Shown: in pieces, positions 61,713 through 64,000 of the stretch
How positions within the stretch are numbered: position 1 is the stretch's first letter
How the letters are laid out: each line of letters begins with the position of its first letter
Assembly (NCBI RefSeq): GCF_029227915.1
Contig: NC_079875.1
Span: 13,885,001-13,949,000 of the forward strand
Source: Hydractinia symbiolongicarpus
Lineage: Eukaryota > Cnidaria > Hydrozoa > Anthoathecata > Hydractiniidae
DNA length: 64,000 bases
Direction of reading: 5' to 3'
Notes under the pieces: generated by a model
The model's database searches: none
Told to the model about the DNA's origin: nothing
What the model saw: the letters and a program-made list of their open reading frames with translations, nothing else
Program-made: the position numbers and the translations under genes

Positions 61713-64000
61713 TTTTATACCGCATTGCGTGCGTCTCGCTACCTGTGCAGCTAAGCTGCCATTTTGCGTGACAGACGGCTATTATTAAAGAGATAATTAT
61801 TAAAACAATTAGTTGCTGGAGGTATATATAAGATTTCATCCATGTAAGTCAAATTGAAGAGTTGAGTAATAATTAATGCTCAAAACTTCACAAATTATGG
61901 ATGAAAGTGATATAAAGATTTTATCTGGCAACAATTTTAAAAGAATTTCGCTTTCGCAAAGCCTAACCCTAACCCTTCGTAATCCAACTTTCGCGATCTA
62001 GGCCAGAATTTAATTTTCGACTTGCAATGTAGATGGCTGTGAGAAAATTTCACATTGCAAAACTTTTTAGGAACTTTTATTATTGTTAGCTAACTTTGTA
62101 CAACTTATTTTACCTTGGTTGTTTCGTTTGAGAAAAGAAGAATACATTTAGATACATCGTCTATTTACTTCTAGCATATGTATTTTGTGTCTACTTATGA
62201 TATAACTTTCATAATGAACTTTTTCGTAATAATCGCTGCGGCGTGCAGCTTTGTATTGGACCTCACACCCGCCACCCAATGCAACCGCCTAACATTCTGG
62301 TTTTGAAGAAAAACAAAAAATCAAATGGACATTACACTTTTTTAACAAAAATAACAATAAAGTTTCTCATCTCCAGGCAGCTCACATCAACTCCATATAT
62401 GCTATTTTCTAGCTACATATCTGGCCTTTGCTTCATTTTCATTGTTTGCTTTGTACAAAATAAAAGAAGAGATTATTTTTAGATCTAGACTACGCAGTCA
62501 GTTCAAGTTTAATAAATTATTTTTTTTTATTGTTTATAATTAAATTTCCATTCATGAAAAGACCGGATTGGAACGACACGAAAAATACTTTTATATCATT
62601 GAGTATTCTGCTAATTATTTTTATATTTTATTTCGTTCCTGTCTGCACGAAAAGCAAGAAAAATCAACCAATTAGATTTTAAAATATACAATTATTCCTT
62701 CAGTTCCGTTCAATTTTTGAGTCTAGTAGAATCTAAAGCAGATTGAGGACTTATTTCAACGCACATCAACACTAGGGACGACAGGTTGATCGAGTTCAAG
62801 TGAAACAAGTTAAACCTTGCAGTCTACACAAAAGAATTAAGATCTCCAGTCACTGTTCTGGTGTCATAGTAAAGCTAAATTCAAGAAATTCAAATTTCGT
62901 GAACTAATACTAGAAATAAATTGATGAAGGGCTGAGTTCGACAAGTTACAAAACGCTATCTAAATTTTTGAACACAGTGGAGTGTTAAAGAGAATTAAAT
63001 CCACGCACTTCAAACTTCTGGGTTTCAAGTGATTTTATTTATCAATCAAGTACTAAGAATGAAAAAAGTCACATCCGTTTAAGGCAGGCCGACGTTGTCA
63101 ATATGTCACGTTTCGGGTAGACCTTAAGATTAATAATTTTTTTGTTGCTGTCATAATGGAAATAAGAATTAATTATTGTGTTTCAGTCAGAAAACATGCA
63201 TCCAAGGAAGATGAAGTCACAATAACAAGGACAAGAAAAGCTTTGGAAACCTTTTTTGGTATTTGTGAAGATTTAAAATGAAATCAACAATAATTAAAAA
63301 CAGTTTGAAAACATTTTAGCTAAATTTGCAGTTTTTGATTTTTACTTGTAGAGTATTCAAATACGCCCTGCAGAATCAAACAAACTTTAATACTTATATT
63401 CACAAAACCGAAAAGAACGCTCGTATTGAATTAGCATATACAGAAAGCATTTAAAATTTGCAATATAAATTGAAGATTCTGCTGTAGTTATTAATCTGCC
63501 ATTTTCAATGTAATATAGTAGGACTATACCCTCTTGTTGCAATAATATTCTCTCTTAAAGTATTTCTTTCAGATATTATCGAAAAAGAGTATATTTTTAA
63601 AAAAAAGCGTCTGAGCAAAAAAAGCTCACACAAAAACACGGGTAGCATGGATTTTTAATTCATTTTGAATATGTATTCACCAGCGCTCAATGTGATTATT
63701 CAAGTTGGCATCTGTTTCGCGCATCTTCTGCATGCATTTGAAAGACACTTGATTGAAACAGAGCGTGTTTGAAAGGTACTTTAGATTTCTTGTAAGTTTT
63801 CTTTCTTTACTGTTGGAATGCTTATGCAACAAGGTCATGAAGTTTAATTGACATCTGGTGACTTTTTTTTAGACAGTTTATTTTTGTTGGGCGCTATTTC
63901 AATCTGAAGGAAAGAATAGCGTTCATTGGAGAATATTGTAGTCCATTTTTTTAGCGGACTACAGTAACATAAATTGAGAGTTATAACTAAATACAATTTA
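61713..64000. other. gene-free stretch
   Basis: AT-rich DNA with short spurious frames only. Two and a half CCTAAC-type units near 61960-61976 resemble telomere repeats but are too few to mean anything. Confidence 0.4.

Noticed and set aside
61958-61976. CCTAACCCTAACCC as a possible telomere repeat
   Set aside because: Only about two units, inside otherwise ordinary sequence.

Overview
This 64 kb window is AT-rich animal genomic DNA, most likely from a cnidarian and probably a hydrozoan. The evidence is two tandem intronless DEG/ENaC channels resembling Hydra HyNaC subunits, genes split by GTAAGT...TTTTAG spliceosomal introns, and a dense background of decayed DNA transposons, MITEs and tRNA-derived SINEs. 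No prokaryotic operon, ribosome binding site, rRNA gene or CRISPR array is visible. The taxon is an inference. The coding and splice structure is read directly from the sequence.

Left third (1-26 kb). Two DEG/ENaC channel genes lie in tandem on the minus strand (3495-4928 and 7995-9446) and share a near-identical C-terminal tract that suggests gene conversion. A single-exon class A-like GPCR follows (17003-17917, minus). An orphan single-exon gene of 234 aa (26084-26788, minus) closes this part. The rest is non-coding DNA with a tRNA-derived SINE (about 729-950), hairpins and minisatellites.

Middle (31-50 kb). Two related TRIM-type genes point away from each other. The plus-strand gene (45847-49800) can be spliced by hand into RING, B-box, coiled coil and ankyrin repeats, with phases that match at both introns. 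The minus-strand relative (31108-36300) has the same three-exon structure, but its middle exon carries one nonsense codon and a one-base deletion. Its second intron contains a tandem duplication that includes the tail of exon 2. Between the two copies lies a transposon-rich spacer. It holds a broken HECT-like gene (plus) converging on a broken DDE integrase (minus), a foldback repeat, a TA-flanked MITE with a poly-C run, and a Tigger/pogo-like MITE.

Right third (50-64 kb). An array of dispersed TGACGGATGGACAAA motifs is followed by a four-exon gene (55913-57766). It encodes a secreted precursor: signal peptide, basic propeptide with dibasic sites, and a short C-terminal six-cysteine module with a C-C-CC-C-C order, as in knottins. 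The remainder is repeat-rich non-coding DNA.

The genes do not form one pathway. The best candidates for undescribed biology are the TRIM-ankyrin family with its inverted, decaying copy, and the cysteine-knot-like secreted precursor.
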